From positions 1-64,000 of the forward strand of contig NZ_JASITA010000039.1 in NCBI RefSeq assembly GCF_030063415.1: DNA of 64,000 bases, written 5' to 3'. Position numbers and translations under genes: made by a program. This document shows positions 24,918-33,708 of the stretch, in pieces. Numbering within the stretch: position 1 is the stretch's first letter; each line of letters begins with the position of its first letter. This DNA is from Streptomyces sp. H27-C3 (lineage in GTDB: Bacteria > Actinomycetota > Actinomycetes > Streptomycetales > Streptomycetaceae). The notes under the pieces were generated by a model that made no database searches, was not told where the DNA came from, and saw only the letters and a list, made by a program, of their open reading frames with translations.

Positions 24918-25816
24918 CCGGAGTCAGGCAGGGGCGCCCCGACGCCCACGAGCGCGCCACCCTCTCCAAGGCCGCCGACGAGAACTTCCCGGTGGCCCCC
25001 TTCTTCCTGCCGCGCGCCTGGCGCGACGACCTGATGGCCGTGTACGGCTACGCGCGCCTGGTGGACGACATCGGCGACGGCGATCTCGCACCGGGCGGCG
25101 CCGACGCCCGCCTGCTGGGCCTCGATCCCGCGCAGGCCGACGACCGGACGGCGATGCTCGACGCCTTCGAGGCCGACCTGCGCCGCGTCTTCGCCCCGGC
25201 CGGAGACGGCCCGCGCCACCCGCTGCTGCGCGCGCTGGCCCCCACCGTGCGGCGCTGCGACCTCACCCCCGAGCCCTTCCTCGGCCTCATCGAGGCCAAC
25301 CGGCAGGACCAGGTGATGCGGCGCTACGCGACGTACGACGAGCTCCTCGCGTACTGCGAACTGTCCGCCAACCCCGTGGGCCGACTGGTCCTCGCGATCA
25401 CCGGCACCGCGAGCCCCGAACGCATCCGGCACTCGGACGCGATCTGCACCGCGCTGCAGATCGTCGAACATCTCCAGGACGTCAGCGAGGACCTCGGCCG
25501 CGACCGGATCTACCTCCCCGCCGACGACATGGCGCGATTCCACGTCACCGAGGCCGACCTGGCCGCCCCGAGCGCCGGCGCATCGGCGCGCGCTCTGGTC
25601 GCATTCGAAGCAGAACGCGCCGGGCGCCTCCTGGATGAAGGCACCCCGCTGGTGGGTAGCGTCCACGGCAGACTCAAGCTGCTGCTCGCCGGTTTCGTGG
25701 CCGGCGGACGTGCCGCCCTCACGGCGGTCGCGGCCGCCGGTTACGACGTACTGCCCGGACCACCCAAGCCCACCAAGCTCAGCCTGCTGCGCGCAGTGGG
25801 AGCTGTCTGGCGATGA
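24914..25816 (+). CDS. hpnC: hydroxysqualene synthase HpnC
   Basis: A 300-residue trans-isoprenyl synthase of the squalene/phytoene synthase fold. In the HpnCDE route HpnC converts presqualene diphosphate to hydroxysqualene. The two Mg-binding aspartate motifs are YARLVDDIGDGDL (about residues 44-56) and EHLQDVSEDLGRDRIYLP (about 184-201), and the ENFPVAPFFLP start is typical of HpnC rather than HpnD. It is the first biosynthetic gene of the operon; its stop overlaps the ATG of hpnD (ATGA). Confidence 0.93.
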   Translation: MTGVRQGRPDAHERATLSKAADENFPVAPFFLPRAWRDDLMAVYGYARLVDDIGDGDLAPGGADARLLGLDPAQADDRTAMLDAFEADLRRVFAPAGDGPRHPLLRALAPTVRRCDLTPEPFLGLIEANRQDQVMRRYATYDELLAYCELSANPVGRLVLAITGTASPERIRHSDAICTALQIVEHLQDVSEDLGRDRIYLPADDMARFHVTEADLAAPSAGASARALVAFEAERAGRLLDEGTPLVGSVHGRLKLLLAGFVAGGRAALTAVAAAGYDVLPGPPKPTKLSLLRAVGAVWR

Positions 25817-26781
25817 AACCGAAGAGAGGGGTGAGCCGGACCATGGAGGAAACCGCACAGGTGTCCGCACCGGTACTCGCCGCGTACAGCTACTGCGAGG
25901 CTGTGACGGGACAGCAGGCGCGCAATTTCGCGTACGGCATCCGACTGCTGCCCACGGACAAGCGGCACGCGATGTCGGCGCTCTACGCGTTCTCGCGGCG
26001 CGTCGACGACATCGGCGACGGTGTGCTTGCGCCGGACGTCAAGCAGGTACGTCTTGAGGACACCAGGGCCCTGCTGGGGCGCGTCCGGGCGGATGCCGTC
26101 GACGAGGACGACACCGACCCCGTCGCGGTGGCGCTCGCCGACGCCGCGCGGAGGTTCCCGCTCCCGCTCGGTGGCCTCGACGAGCTCATCGACGGCGTCC
26201 TCATGGACGTACGCGGCGAGACCTATGAGACTTGGGACGACCTCAAGGTCTACTGCCGGTGCGTCGCGGGCGCCATCGGGCGGCTCTCGCTGGGCGTGTT
26301 CGGCCCACAGACCGGCGCACGCGGGGCGGAACGCGCCCCCGAGTACGCCGATACGCTCGGCCTCGCCCTCCAGCTCACCAACATCCTCAGGGACGTGCGC
26401 GAGGACGCGGACAACGGGCGCACCTACCTGCCCGCCGACGACCTCGCCAAGTTCGGCTGCTCCGTCGGCTTCCACAGCTCGACGCCGCCCGAGGGGTCCG
26501 ACTTCGCGGGCCTCATCCACTTCGAGGTCCGCCGGGCCCGCGCCCTGTTCGCCGAGGGCTACCGGCTGCTGCCCCTGCTCGACCGGCGCAGCGGAGCCTG
26601 TGTAGCCGCCATGGCCGGCATCTACCGGCGGCTCCTCGACCGCATCGAGCGCGACCCCGAGGCCGTACTGCGCGGCCGGGTCTCGCTGCCCGGACGCGAG
26701 AAGGCGTACGTCGCGGTGCGCGGCCTCTCCGGCCTCGACGCCCGGAACGTTTCCCGGCAGGCCGCCAGGAGGCGTGTCTGA
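25813..26781 (+). CDS. hpnD: presqualene diphosphate synthase HpnD
   Basis: A 322-residue paralogue of HpnC that condenses two farnesyl diphosphates into presqualene diphosphate. Diagnostic stretches are LAAYSYCEAVTGQQARNFAY, SRRVDDIGDGV (first Asp motif) and NILRDVREDADNGRTYLPAD (second). Start choice: ATG 25813 overlaps the hpnC stop. GTG 25831 and ATG 25843 are alternatives, and conservation begins only around residue 19, so the true protein may be about ten residues shorter. The stop overlaps the next small ORF (TGATG). Confidence 0.93.
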   Translation: MKPKRGVSRTMEETAQVSAPVLAAYSYCEAVTGQQARNFAYGIRLLPTDKRHAMSALYAFSRRVDDIGDGVLAPDVKQVRLEDTRALLGRVRADAVDEDDTDPVAVALADAARRFPLPLGGLDELIDGVLMDVRGETYETWDDLKVYCRCVAGAIGRLSLGVFGPQTGARGAERAPEYADTLGLALQLTNILRDVREDADNGRTYLPADDLAKFGCSVGFHSSTPPEGSDFAGLIHFEVRRARALFAEGYRLLPLLDRRSGACVAAMAGIYRRLLDRIERDPEAVLRGRVSLPGREKAYVAVRGLSGLDARNVSRQAARRRV

Positions 26782-26912
26782 TGTACGGCGATGCGACGAG
26801 AGGGACGAATGAGCAGAATCAGCGCGCAACCCTGCTGTGCCCTGACGCGTCCCTGACTTCGATGGCCCGCCATGGGTACGCCGGCGGCGCGGCGCGGGGG
26901 GAGGGCGCATGA
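26781..26912 (+). CDS. 43-aa small protein inside the hopanoid operon (DUF6380-like)
   Basis: ATG 26781 overlaps the hpnD stop, and the TGA overlaps the hpnE ATG, so it is locked between two biosynthetic genes by translational coupling on both sides. The product contains RATLLCPDASLTSMAR with a small, Gly/Ala-rich tail. Sequences of this shape (RATL-C-ASLT) recur as short proteins in Streptomyces and I believe are catalogued as DUF6380; that family name is from memory. No membrane helix or enzyme motif. It may be a small accessory protein or merely a coupling spacer. Confidence 0.6.
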   Translation: MYGDATRGTNEQNQRATLLCPDASLTSMARHGYAGGAARGEGA

Positions 26913-28312
26913 CAGGCAGTAGGCCGACCGCGCCCGCGGGGGCGTCGGCACACGCGGTTGTCGTCGGCGGCGGCCTGGCCGGTGTCACGGCCGCACTCCA
27001 GCTCGCCGACGCCGGAATGCGCGTGACACTGCTCGAAGGCCGCCCGCGCCTGGGCGGCCTCGCGTTCTCCTTCCGCCGCGGCGAGCTCACCGTCGACAAC
27101 GGCCAACATGTCTATCTGCGCTGTTGCACCGCCTACCGCTGGTTCCTCGACCGCGTCGAAGGGGCCGCCCTGGCCCCGCTGCAACGACGCCTCGACGTGC
27201 CGGTGCTGGACGTCGGCCGGGCCTCCGGACCCAGACTCGGCCGCCTGCGCCGCACCGACCTGCCCGTACCCCTGCATCTGGCCGCCGGCCTCGCGACGTA
27301 TCCGCACCTGTCCCTCGCCGAACGCGCGAGCGTGGGCCGCGCCGCCCTCGCCCTCAAGCAGCTCGACCCGGCCGATCCGGCGCTGGACGGCCTGGACTTC
27401 GCGACCTGGCTCGGCCGCCACGGCCAGTCGCAGCGGGCCATCGAAGCCCTCTGGGACCTGGTCGGCGTCGCCACGCTCAACGCGCGGGCGCCGCGCGCCT
27501 CGATGGGGCTCGCCGCGATGGTCTTCAAGACCGGGCTGCTCTCCGAGCCCGGCGCCGCCGACATCGGCTGGTCGCACGTACCGCTGGGCGACCTCCACGA
27601 CACGCTCGCACGCAAGGCACTCGACTCCGCGGGCGTACGCACCGAACTGCGCGCCAAGGTCGGCGCCGTCTCCCGTACCGGTGACGGCCGTTGGACCGTC
27701 GAGGCGGAGGGCGAGCAACTGGAGGCCGATACCGTCGTGCTCGCTGTACCCCAGCACGAGACTCACACGCTGCTGCCCGACGGCGCACTCGACGACCCCG
27801 ACAAGCTGCTGGACATCGACACCGCGCCGATCCTCAACATCCATGTCGTGTACGACCGCAAGGTGCTGCGCCGACCCTTCTTCGCCGCGCTCGGCACCCC
27901 CGTCCAATGGGTCTTCGACCGCACGGAAGCCTCGGGCCTGCGCGGCGGCGGCCAGTATCTCGCCCTGTCGCAGTCCGCCGCCCAGGACGAGATCGACGAG
28001 CCGGTCGCCACCCTGCGCGCCCGGTACCTGCCCGAACTGGAGCGACTGCTGCCCGCCGCCCGCGGCGCCGGCGTACGCGACTTCTTCGTCACCCGGGAGC
28101 GGACAGCGACGTTCGCCCCCACCCCCGGCGTCGGACGGCTGCGCCCCGGCGCCCGTACCCACGCGCCCGGCCTCTACCTGGCCGGCGCGTGGACCGACAC
28201 CGGATGGCCCGCAACCATGGAGAGCGCCGTGCGCAGCGGCTTCAGCGCCGCGGGCGCAGCGCTCTCCGAACTCGGCCGCCCCCATGTACATCCGCTGCAG
28301 GAGGCGGCATGA
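26909..28312 (+). CDS. hpnE: hydroxysqualene dehydroxylase HpnE
   Basis: A 467-residue FAD-dependent amine-oxidase-fold protein that reductively removes the hydroxyl of hydroxysqualene to give squalene. The FAD motif is AVVVGGGLAGVTAALQLADA (about 16-35), followed by the second conserved block RPRLGGLAFSFRRGELTVDN. The C-terminal FAD contact is LYLAGAWTDTGWPATMESAV. Length and motifs fit HpnE (formerly called squalene-associated FAD desaturase). ATG 26909 and the stop at 28310-28312 both overlap neighbours by four bases. Confidence 0.93.
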   Translation: MTGSRPTAPAGASAHAVVVGGGLAGVTAALQLADAGMRVTLLEGRPRLGGLAFSFRRGELTVDNGQHVYLRCCTAYRWFLDRVEGAALAPLQRRLDVPVLDVGRASGPRLGRLRRTDLPVPLHLAAGLATYPHLSLAERASVGRAALALKQLDPADPALDGLDFATWLGRHGQSQRAIEALWDLVGVATLNARAPRASMGLAAMVFKTGLLSEPGAADIGWSHVPLGDLHDTLARKALDSAGVRTELRAKVGAVSRTGDGRWTVEAEGEQLEADTVVLAVPQHETHTLLPDGALDDPDKLLDIDTAPILNIHVVYDRKVLRRPFFAALGTPVQWVFDRTEASGLRGGGQYLALSQSAAQDEIDEPVATLRARYLPELERLLPAARGAGVRDFFVTRERTATFAPTPGVGRLRPGARTHAPGLYLAGAWTDTGWPATMESAVRSGFSAAGAALSELGRPHVHPLQEAA

Positions 28313-29403
28313 GCACTGGCATTGGAACAAGAGGAGAGCCTGTGACCCCGGTGAATCCGGCTGGCAACACCACGGTGGACATCGCCGCGCTTCTGGAGCG
28401 CGGCCGCACCCTGTCCACGCCGGTGCTGAAGGCCGCCGTGGACCGGCTCGCGCCGCCCATGGACACCGTCGCGGCCTACCACTTCGGGTGGATCGACGTG
28501 GAGGGCAGGCCCGCCGACGGCGACGGCGGCAAAGCCGTGCGCCCGGCGCTCGCCCTGCTCTCCGCGGAGGCCGCGGGCGCGACGCCCGAGACCGGTGTGC
28601 CCGGCGCCGTGGCGGTGGAACTCGTACACAACTTCTCCCTGCTGCACGACGACCTGATGGACGGTGACGAGCAGCGCCGCCACCGCGACACCGTGTGGAA
28701 GGTGCACGGCCCGGCCCAGGCGATCCTCGTCGGCGACGCGCTCTTCGCGCTCGCCAACGAGGTGCTCCTTGAGATCGGCACGGTCGAGGCGGGGCGCGCG
28801 ACGCGCCGGCTCACCACCGCGACGCGCAAGCTGATCGACGGCCAGGCGCAGGACATCTCCTTCGAGCACCGCGAGCGGGTCACCGTCGAGGAATGCCTGG
28901 AGATGGAGGGCAACAAGACGGGCGCCCTGCTCGCCTGCGCCGTCTCCATCGGCGCGGTACTCGGCGGCGCCGATGACAGGACCGCCGACACCCTGGAGGC
29001 GTACGGCTACCACCTGGGTCTCGCCTTCCAGGCCGTCGACGACCTGCTCGGCATCTGGGGCGACCCGTTGGCCACGGGCAAGCAGACCTGGAGCGACCTG
29101 CGTCAGCGTAAGAAGTCCCTGCCGGTCGTCGCCGCGCTCGCCGCGGGCGGGCCGGCCTCCGAGCAGCTCGGCGAGCTGCTCGCCGCCGACGCCAAGAGCA
29201 ACGACTTCGACAGCTTCTCCGAGGCGGAGTTCGCCACCAGGGCGGCGCTCATCGAGGAGGCCGGCGGTCGCGAGTGGACCTCCCAGGAGGCCCGCAGACA
29301 GCATGCCGTCGCGATCGAGGCACTCGACGGCGTCGACATTCCGCAGCAGGTACGGGCGCAGCTCACCGCGCTGGCCGAGTTTGTCGTCGTACGGAAGAGA
29401 TGA
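28309..29403 (+). CDS. polyprenyl/farnesyl diphosphate synthase
   Basis: A trans-prenyltransferase of 364 residues (ATG 28309) or 353 residues (GTG 28342, which has a stronger GAGGAG site). The first aspartate-rich motif is intact (SLLHDDLMDGDEQRRH). The second reads FQAVDDLLGIWGDP, where DDxxD has become DDLLG. This variant is usual, as far as I recall, in prenyl synthases of actinobacterial hopanoid operons. It most likely makes farnesyl diphosphate for HpnD, though a longer chain cannot be excluded. It sits between the squalene-forming genes and the cyclase. Confidence 0.9.
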   Translation: MSTGIGTRGEPVTPVNPAGNTTVDIAALLERGRTLSTPVLKAAVDRLAPPMDTVAAYHFGWIDVEGRPADGDGGKAVRPALALLSAEAAGATPETGVPGAVAVELVHNFSLLHDDLMDGDEQRRHRDTVWKVHGPAQAILVGDALFALANEVLLEIGTVEAGRATRRLTTATRKLIDGQAQDISFEHRERVTVEECLEMEGNKTGALLACAVSIGAVLGGADDRTADTLEAYGYHLGLAFQAVDDLLGIWGDPLATGKQTWSDLRQRKKSLPVVAALAAGGPASEQLGELLAADAKSNDFDSFSEAEFATRAALIEEAGGREWTSQEARRQHAVAIEALDGVDIPQQVRAQLTALAEFVVVRKR

Positions 29404-29493
29404 TGGATCCCCGGCGTATAACCGCTTTCTCCGGGATTTAACCCCCGGAACCCCCAGCACAGCAGAGGACCAACTGCAACGGAGGGGAAAGCC

Positions 29494-31491
29494 ATGACAG
29501 CGACGACCGACGGAAGCGCCGGGGCGGTGGGGCCCGGCGCAGCCGTGGCGAGCGACACCACCGCACCCGCGGCCGCGACGGCGGACGTCCTTGACGCCGC
29601 GCGGCGGGCCACGGATCGGGCGGTCGAGCATCTGCTCGCCGCGCAGGACGCCCAGGGCTGGTGGAAGGGCGACCTCGAAACCAACGTGACCATGGATGCC
29701 GAGGATCTGCTGCTCCGTCAGTTCCTCGGCATCCAGGACGAGAAGACCGTCCAGGCCGCCGCGTTGTTCATCCGCGGCGAGCAGCGCGAGGACGGCACCT
29801 GGGCCACGTTCTACGGCGGTCCCGGTGAACTCTCCACGACCATCGAGGCGTACGTCGCCCTGCGGCTGGCCGGTGACCTGCCGGACGACCCGCACATGGC
29901 GCGCGCCGCCGCCTGGATCAGGCAGCACGGCGGCATCGCGGCGAGCCGGGTCTTCACCCGTATCTGGCTGGCCCTCTTCGGCTGGTGGAAGTGGGACGAC
30001 CTGCCCGAGCTGCCGCCCGAGCTGGTCCTGCTGCCCACGTGGGTGCCGCTCAACATCTATGACTTCGGCTGCTGGGCCCGGCAGACCATCGTGCCGCTGA
30101 CGGTCGTCTCCGCGAAGCGCCCGGTGCGGGCCGCGCCGTTCGCGCTCGACGAGCTGCACACTAATCCGCGGGTGCCGAACCCGCCCAGGCGCCTTGCGCC
30201 GCCGACCAGTTGGGACGGCGCGTTCCAGCGGCTCGACAGGGCCCTGCGCGTCTATCACCGGTTCGCTCCGCGCCTGCTGCGCGGCGCCGCGATGAAGAGC
30301 GCTGCGCGCTGGATCGTCGAGCGGCAGGAGAACGACGGCTGCTGGGGCGGCATCCAACCGCCCGCCGTGTACTCGCTGATCGCGCTGCACCTCCTCGGAT
30401 ACGACCTGGACCACCCGGTGATGCGCGCCGGACTGGAGTCCCTGGACCGGTTCGCCGTATGGCGCGAGGACGGCGCCCGCATGGTCGAGGCCTGTCAGTC
30501 ACCGGTCTGGGACACCTGCCTGGCGACGATCGCGCTCGCCGACGCGGGCGTGGGCGCCGGTCACCCGGCGCTCGTCAAGGCGGCCGACTGGATGATGACC
30601 GAGCAGATCATGCGCCCCGGCGACTGGGCCGTGCGCAGGCCCGGACTTGAGCCCGGTGGCTGGGCGTTCGAGTTCCACAACGACAACTACCCGGACATCG
30701 ACGACACCGCGGAAGTCGTCCTCGCGCTGCGACGCGTCGCCCACCCGGACCGTGCGCGGATGGAGGCGACCATCGAGCGCGGTGTCCGCTGGAACCTCGG
30801 GATGCAGTCCAAGAACGGCGCCTGGGGGGCCTTTGACGCGGACAACACCAGCGCGTTCCCCAACCGGCTTCCCTTCTGCGACTTCGGCGAGGTCATCGAC
30901 CCGCCGTCCGCCGATGTCACCGCGCACGTGGTGGAGATGCTGGCCATCGAGGGGCAGGCGCATCACCCGGGCACCAGGCGCGGCATCGAGTGGCTGCTCG
31001 CCAACCAGGAGACGAACGGCTCCTGGTTCGGCCGCTGGGGCGTCAACTACGTATACGGGACAGGGGCGGTGGTGCCGGCGCTGACCGCGGCCGGACTGCC
31101 CGAAGCCCACCCCGCGATCCGGCGGGCCGTCGGCTGGCTCGAATCCGTCCAGAACGACGACGGAGGATGGGGCGAGGACCTTCGCTCGTACCGCGAGAGC
31201 GAGTGGGCCGGGCGCGGCGCGTCGACCGCGTCGCAGACCGCCTGGGCGCTGCTCGCGCTGCTCGCGGCGGGGGAGCGGGAGGGCAAGTCCGTCGAGCGGG
31301 CCGTCGGCTGGCTCGCCGAGACCCAGCGCGAGGACGGGGCCTGGGACGAGCCGTACTTCACGGGCACCGGCTTCCCCTGGGACTTCTCCATCAACTACAA
31401 CCTCTACCGGCAGGTCTTCCCGCTCACCGCTCTCGGGCGGTACGTCCACGGGGAGCCCACCTTCTGCGACCTGCGCGAGGGGGCCCGATGA
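29494..31491 (+). CDS. shc: squalene-hopene cyclase
   Basis: A 665-residue (alpha/alpha)6-barrel cyclase that folds squalene into hopene/diplopterol at the membrane. The protonating DxDD motif is YPDIDDTAE (Asp401, Asp403, Asp404). Several QW repeats are visible (QDAQGWWKGDLE, QENDGCWGG, QSKNGAWGAFD, QNDDGGWGED, QREDGAWDEPYFTGTGFPWD). The N-terminus carries a ~45-residue low-complexity extension before the first repeat. The 90-bp gap upstream is the largest inside the operon and has a good ribosome site (GGAGGGG), so an internal promoter is possible. Confidence 0.96.
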   Translation: MTATTDGSAGAVGPGAAVASDTTAPAAATADVLDAARRATDRAVEHLLAAQDAQGWWKGDLETNVTMDAEDLLLRQFLGIQDEKTVQAAALFIRGEQREDGTWATFYGGPGELSTTIEAYVALRLAGDLPDDPHMARAAAWIRQHGGIAASRVFTRIWLALFGWWKWDDLPELPPELVLLPTWVPLNIYDFGCWARQTIVPLTVVSAKRPVRAAPFALDELHTNPRVPNPPRRLAPPTSWDGAFQRLDRALRVYHRFAPRLLRGAAMKSAARWIVERQENDGCWGGIQPPAVYSLIALHLLGYDLDHPVMRAGLESLDRFAVWREDGARMVEACQSPVWDTCLATIALADAGVGAGHPALVKAADWMMTEQIMRPGDWAVRRPGLEPGGWAFEFHNDNYPDIDDTAEVVLALRRVAHPDRARMEATIERGVRWNLGMQSKNGAWGAFDADNTSAFPNRLPFCDFGEVIDPPSADVTAHVVEMLAIEGQAHHPGTRRGIEWLLANQETNGSWFGRWGVNYVYGTGAVVPALTAAGLPEAHPAIRRAVGWLESVQNDDGGWGEDLRSYRESEWAGRGASTASQTAWALLALLAAGEREGKSVERAVGWLAETQREDGAWDEPYFTGTGFPWDFSINYNLYRQVFPLTALGRYVHGEPTFCDLREGAR

Positions 31492-32138
31492 CCGGCCCCG
31501 GCGCGCCCCACGGACCCGCACCCCTGCTGATCGCCTGCGCGCTGGGCATCGAGAGGTTCGCCCTGCGCGGCGGGGACCGCGGGGGCGCGCCGGGGTCCGT
31601 GACCGTGCTCCGTACGGGCATGGGGCCCAAGGCCGCGGAAGCGGCCGTCACCCGGATGCTCGGCGGCCTCCAGGGCCGGGGCACGGCCGTCATCGCGTCG
31701 GGCTTCTGCGCCGGTCTCGCCCCGGGGATGCGCCCCGGGGACCTGATCGTCGCCGAGGAGACCCGAGACTCTCGCGGCAGCACGGCCTGCACGGGCCACG
31801 GGCTGCTCGCGGAGGCACTGGCCAGAGCGGTGCCCGGGCGCACCGTACACACCGGCCCGCTGACCGGCTCCGACCATGTCGTACGTGGCGTGGAGCGGGC
31901 CGAGCTGCGGGCCACGGGAGCAATCGCGGTGGACATGGAATCCGCCGCGACGCTGTGGAGCGCTCTGCGCGCGGGGCCGCGCCCGGTTGCGGCCGTACGA
32001 GTGGTCGTGGACGCTCCAGAGCATGAGCTCGTCCGCATTGGGACGGTCCGGGGTGGAATATCAGCCTTTCGTGTTCTCCGCGCCGTCCTACCGGCTTTTC
32101 ATGAATGGCACCGTTCTTTGCTGCTCCCCAGGAGGTGA
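31488..32138 (+). CDS. hpnG: hopanoid-associated phosphorylase HpnG
   Basis: A 216-residue nucleoside-phosphorylase-fold protein. HpnG removes adenine from adenosylhopane to give ribosyl- or phosphoribosylhopane. The glycine-rich VLRTGMGPKAAEAAVTRML and the ASGFCAGLAPGMRPGDLIVA block match the family, and VDMESAATLWSAL carries the conserved MES ligand motif. ATG 31488 overlaps the shc stop. Its own stop lies inside the strong Shine-Dalgarno of hpnH. Confidence 0.9.
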   Translation: MTGPGAPHGPAPLLIACALGIERFALRGGDRGGAPGSVTVLRTGMGPKAAEAAVTRMLGGLQGRGTAVIASGFCAGLAPGMRPGDLIVAEETRDSRGSTACTGHGLLAEALARAVPGRTVHTGPLTGSDHVVRGVERAELRATGAIAVDMESAATLWSALRAGPRPVAAVRVVVDAPEHELVRIGTVRGGISAFRVLRAVLPAFHEWHRSLLLPRR

Positions 32139-32143
32139 GCTAG

Positions 32144-33166
32144 ATGGCCATGCCGCTTCGTCAGACCATCAGGGTCGGGACGTACCTCTTTGAACAGAAG
32201 CTCCGCAAGCGAGAGAAGTTCCCGCTCATCGTTGAGCTCGAACCGCTCTTCGCGTGCAACCTCGCGTGCGAGGGCTGCGGAAAGATCCAGCACCCGGCCG
32301 GGGTGCTGAAGCAGCGCATGCCTGTGGCCCAGGCCGTGGGTGCGGTCCTGGAATCCGGCGCCCCGATGGTTTCCATCGCGGGTGGCGAGCCGCTGATGCA
32401 TCCTCAGATCGATGAGATCGTGCGGCAGTTGGTGGCGAAGAGGAAGTATGTGTTCCTCTGCACCAACGCGGTACTGCTGCGCAAGAAGATCAAGAAGTTC
32501 ACGCCTTCGCCCTACTTCGCCTTCGCGGTGCACATCGACGGGCTGCGTGAGCGGCACGACGAATCCGTGGCGAAGGAGGGGGTGTTCGACGAGGCGGTGG
32601 AGGCGATCAAGGAGGCCAAGAGGCTCGGCTTCCGGGTCACCACCAACTCCACCTTCTTCAACACCGACACTCCGCAGACCATCATCGAGGTCCTCAACTA
32701 CCTCAATGACGATCTGCACGTGGACGAGATGATGATCTCGCCCGCGTATGCCTACGAGAAGGCTCCCGACCAGGAGCACTTTCTTGGGGTGGAGCAGACC
32801 CGCGAACTCTTCAAGAAGGCCTTCTCGGGCGGCAACCGGCGCCGTTGGCGCCTGAACCACTCGCCGCTCTTCCTGGACTTCCTGGAGGGCAAGGCGGACT
32901 TCCCGTGCACGGCGTGGGCGATCCCCAACTACTCGCTCTTCGGATGGCAGCGGCCCTGCTATCTGATGAGCGACGGATACGTCCCCACGTACCGGGAGCT
33001 CGTCGACGACACCGACTGGAGCAAGTACGGCCGCGGCAAGGATCCGCGGTGCGCCAACTGCATGGCGCACTGCGGCTACGAGCCGACGGCCGTGCTCGCC
33101 ACCATGGGCTCGCTCAAGGAGTCCCTGCGTGCGGTGCGTGAGACCGTCTCGGGAAACCGCGGCTGA
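32144..33166 (+). CDS. hpnH: adenosyl-hopene transferase HpnH (radical SAM)
   Basis: A 340-residue radical-SAM enzyme that links the 5'-deoxyadenosyl group to hopene, the first step of extended hopanoid side chains. The [4Fe-4S] motif is Cys38, Cys42 and Cys45 (CNLACEGC). The SAM glycine motif is SIAGGEPLMHPQ. Further cysteines cluster near the C-terminus (DPRCANCMAHCGYEP), as in other HpnH proteins. A full AGGAGGTGA lies six bases before the ATG, the best ribosome site in the operon. Confidence 0.95.
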   Translation: MAMPLRQTIRVGTYLFEQKLRKREKFPLIVELEPLFACNLACEGCGKIQHPAGVLKQRMPVAQAVGAVLESGAPMVSIAGGEPLMHPQIDEIVRQLVAKRKYVFLCTNAVLLRKKIKKFTPSPYFAFAVHIDGLRERHDESVAKEGVFDEAVEAIKEAKRLGFRVTTNSTFFNTDTPQTIIEVLNYLNDDLHVDEMMISPAYAYEKAPDQEHFLGVEQTRELFKKAFSGGNRRRWRLNHSPLFLDFLEGKADFPCTAWAIPNYSLFGWQRPCYLMSDGYVPTYRELVDDTDWSKYGRGKDPRCANCMAHCGYEPTAVLATMGSLKESLRAVRETVSGNRG

Positions 33167-33170
33167 GGTG

Positions 33171-33679
33171 ATGACCGTTGGAGAGCCCGTCGTACAAGGG
33201 CTCCCCGGGCTGCCGGCCCGGCCGTTGGCGGTGCGCCGCACTTCGCGGCGCATCCAGGTCGGGTCGGTGGCGGTCGGCGGGGATGCGCCTGCTTCGGTGC
33301 AGTCGATGACGACGACGCGGAGTCGTTGAATCTGAAGCAGCGGCGTCTTGAGATTGTGTCGTGCCCGTCGTGCGGGCGGGCGCGGGTGGATGTGTACAAG
33401 CTGGCGGATCAGGTCGCGGCGGGTCTGGACGGCCTGGAGGTGCCGTTGCGTGTGGCGGTGATGGGCTGTGTGGTGAATGGTCCCGGTGAGGCGCGTGAGG
33501 CCGATCTGGGGGTGGCTTCGGGTAATGGCAAGGGGCAGATCTTCGTCAAGGGCGAGATCATCAAGACGGTCCCGGAGTCGAAGATCGTCGAGACCCTCAT
33601 CGAGGAAGCCATGAAGATCGCCGAACAGATGGAGGATGCCGGGGTCCCGTCAGGGCCGCCCGACGCCACTGTGAGCTGA
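33171..33679 (+). pseudogene. ispG: ispG (gcpE) with its central ~two thirds deleted
   Basis: The N-terminus of 4-hydroxy-3-methylbut-2-enyl diphosphate synthase starts at ATG 33171 (GTG 33168 is also possible): RRTSRRIQVGSVAVGGDAPA, then SVQSMTTTR. It then jumps at about 33319-33322 into a different frame carrying the C-terminal part: SLNLKQRRLEIVSCPSCGRA, then VAVMGCVVNGPGEAREADLG, ending at 33679. Intact proteins are about 385 residues; roughly 225-240 codons are missing, including the TIM-barrel active site. Only the Fe-S domain cysteines and the NGPGE loop survive. Because IspG is essential for the MEP route in this genus, an intact copy must exist elsewhere; this was the operon's extra copy. 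Confidence 0.92.
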
Positions 33680-33708
33680 AGAGGATCAGAGAGGCAGGGG
33701 GACCGAGC

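Noticed and set aside
28174..30414. 746-residue minus-strand frame opposite the prenyl synthase and shc
   Set aside because: Antisense shadow of two well-supported genes; no recognisable motif.
33326..33679. Functional 117-residue Fe-S protein from the ispG end
   Set aside because: The segment is only the C-terminal domain of IspG, starts at an accidental TTG without a ribosome site, and lacks the catalytic barrel.
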